Shown here piece after piece: positions 6,318 to 6,764 of a stretch of DNA of 6,764 nt (position 1 is its first letter; every line of letters begins with the position of its first letter). Below the pieces are notes generated by a model, which was not told the DNA's origin, searched no databases, and worked only from the letters and a program-made list of their open reading frames with translations. The DNA comes from an uncultured Oscillospiraceae bacterium (lineage in GTDB: Bacteria > Bacillota > Clostridia > Oscillospirales > Oscillospiraceae), in contig CANRNA010000095.1 of NCBI GenBank assembly GCA_947631805.1, positions 1 through 6,764 of the forward strand. Direction: 5' to 3'. The position numbers and the translations under genes are program-made.

Positions 6318-6764
6318 TCAGCCCATGGGCTTGAGCGAGGCGTCGTCTATCTTGCCCCAGGCGCCGCCGCCCGCTCCCGCGCACTTCACATATACCCCCA
6401 CGGTGAGGCTCTGCCCCTCATCGAGGGCTATATCCTCGATATGGGCCGTATCCCACTGGCCGTAGGAGGTGATGGTCATCGGCGCGGTGGCGGCCGTCTC
6501 TCCGTCTATCTGCACATAAGCGTATATCTCGCTCTCGCCGCTGTCGCCGCCCATGATGGACACGGCGTAACGGTACGCCCCCGGAGCCAGGCCCTCCACG
6601 GTCTGCTCCAGCGTGAACTCCACGGAGCCCGCCGCCGCGCTCCAGAAGTGGAAGTGCTTCGTCCCGGTGAGGGAGTCCGCGGCCTTGTCCTCCACATAGA
6701 GCTCCTCGGTGGCGGCCAGGTCCGTGGCCGTCCAGCCCCCGTCCCCGTCCTCAAAGCCGCCGTT
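6318..6764 (-). CDS. C-terminal module of a secreted glycoside hydrolase, probably GH53 endo-galactanase (5' part outside window)
   Basis: The frame is open from the window edge to a TGA at 6318-6320, giving 148 residues of a larger protein. It begins NGGFEDGDGGW, the usual opening of a carbohydrate-binding beta-sandwich. It continues through KHFHFWS (36-42), VEFTLEQTVEGL (48-59), a GGDSGESEIYAYV stretch (72-84), WDTAHIEDIAL (104-114) and VYVKC (124-128), and closes with WGKIDDASL (136-144). This pattern resembles the CBM61-type galactan-binding module found at the end of GH53 arabinogalactan endo-beta-1,4-galactanases; the assignment is from remembered family pattern. The catalytic domain and signal peptide are not visible. 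No cell-wall anchor follows. It lies 230 bases upstream of the importer genes in the same direction, with no obvious terminator between them, so readthrough into the operon is possible. Another glycoside hydrolase family carrying a similar module cannot be excluded. Confidence 0.7.
   Translation of the reverse strand, partial: NGGFEDGDGGWTATDLAATEELYVEDKAADSLTGTKHFHFWSAAAGSVEFTLEQTVEGLAPGAYRYAVSIMGGDSGESEIYAYVQIDGETAATAPMTITSYGQWDTAHIEDIALDEGQSLTVGVYVKCAGAGGGAWGKIDDASLKPMG

Noticed and set aside
6318..6695. Separate small gene starting at the GTG at 6695
   Set aside because: The frame stays open to the window edge and the carbohydrate-binding module clearly begins upstream, so this is the tail of a larger gene.

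Overview
The window most likely comes from a GC-rich gut-type Firmicute (Clostridia, Oscillospiraceae-like). The grounds are high GC, strong GGAGG-type ribosome binding sites, sigma-A-type promoters, a Clostridia-style signal peptide, and a Hanks-type kinase resembling those of Clostridia. Genus cannot be fixed from sequence alone. All recognisable genes lie on the minus strand, so the text below runs from high to low coordinates.

Region 1 (6764-6318) is the 3' end of a gene. It encodes a C-terminal beta-sandwich carbohydrate-binding module resembling those at the end of secreted GH53 arabinogalactan endo-beta-1,4-galactanases (CBM61-like). The catalytic part lies outside the window. Region 2 (6317-6088) is a 230-base AT-rich control region. 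It holds a near-consensus extended -10 promoter, candidate operator half-sites, and a roughly 98-nt leader with two abutting perfect hairpins. Region 3 (6087-943) is a four-gene sugar ABC importer operon: an exported solute-binding protein, a MalF/GanP-type permease, a MalG/GanQ-type permease, and a dedicated MalK/MsmX-type ATPase. A hairpin without a U-tract separates the binding-protein gene from the permeases. The permease genes overlap at their stop/start, and a clear intrinsic terminator follows the ATPase gene. Region 4 (about 866-1) is a separately promoted, 3'-truncated Ser/Thr protein kinase gene.

Functionally, the importer reads as a CUT1-type oligosaccharide transporter. The family alone would suggest maltodextrin. 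The upstream gene tail suggests galactan-derived oligosaccharides instead: an extracellular galactanase would cut the polymer and the importer would take up the fragments. This is the logic of the Bacillus subtilis gan locus, here with its own ATPase.

The most unusual points are the binding protein's extra C-terminal domain of about 83 residues, which looks like the SusE/SusF-type glycan-binding fold, and its lack of a lipobox cysteine. The RNA architecture of its leader is also notable. The rest is an ordinary carbohydrate-uptake locus, and I see no evidence for a wholly new system.
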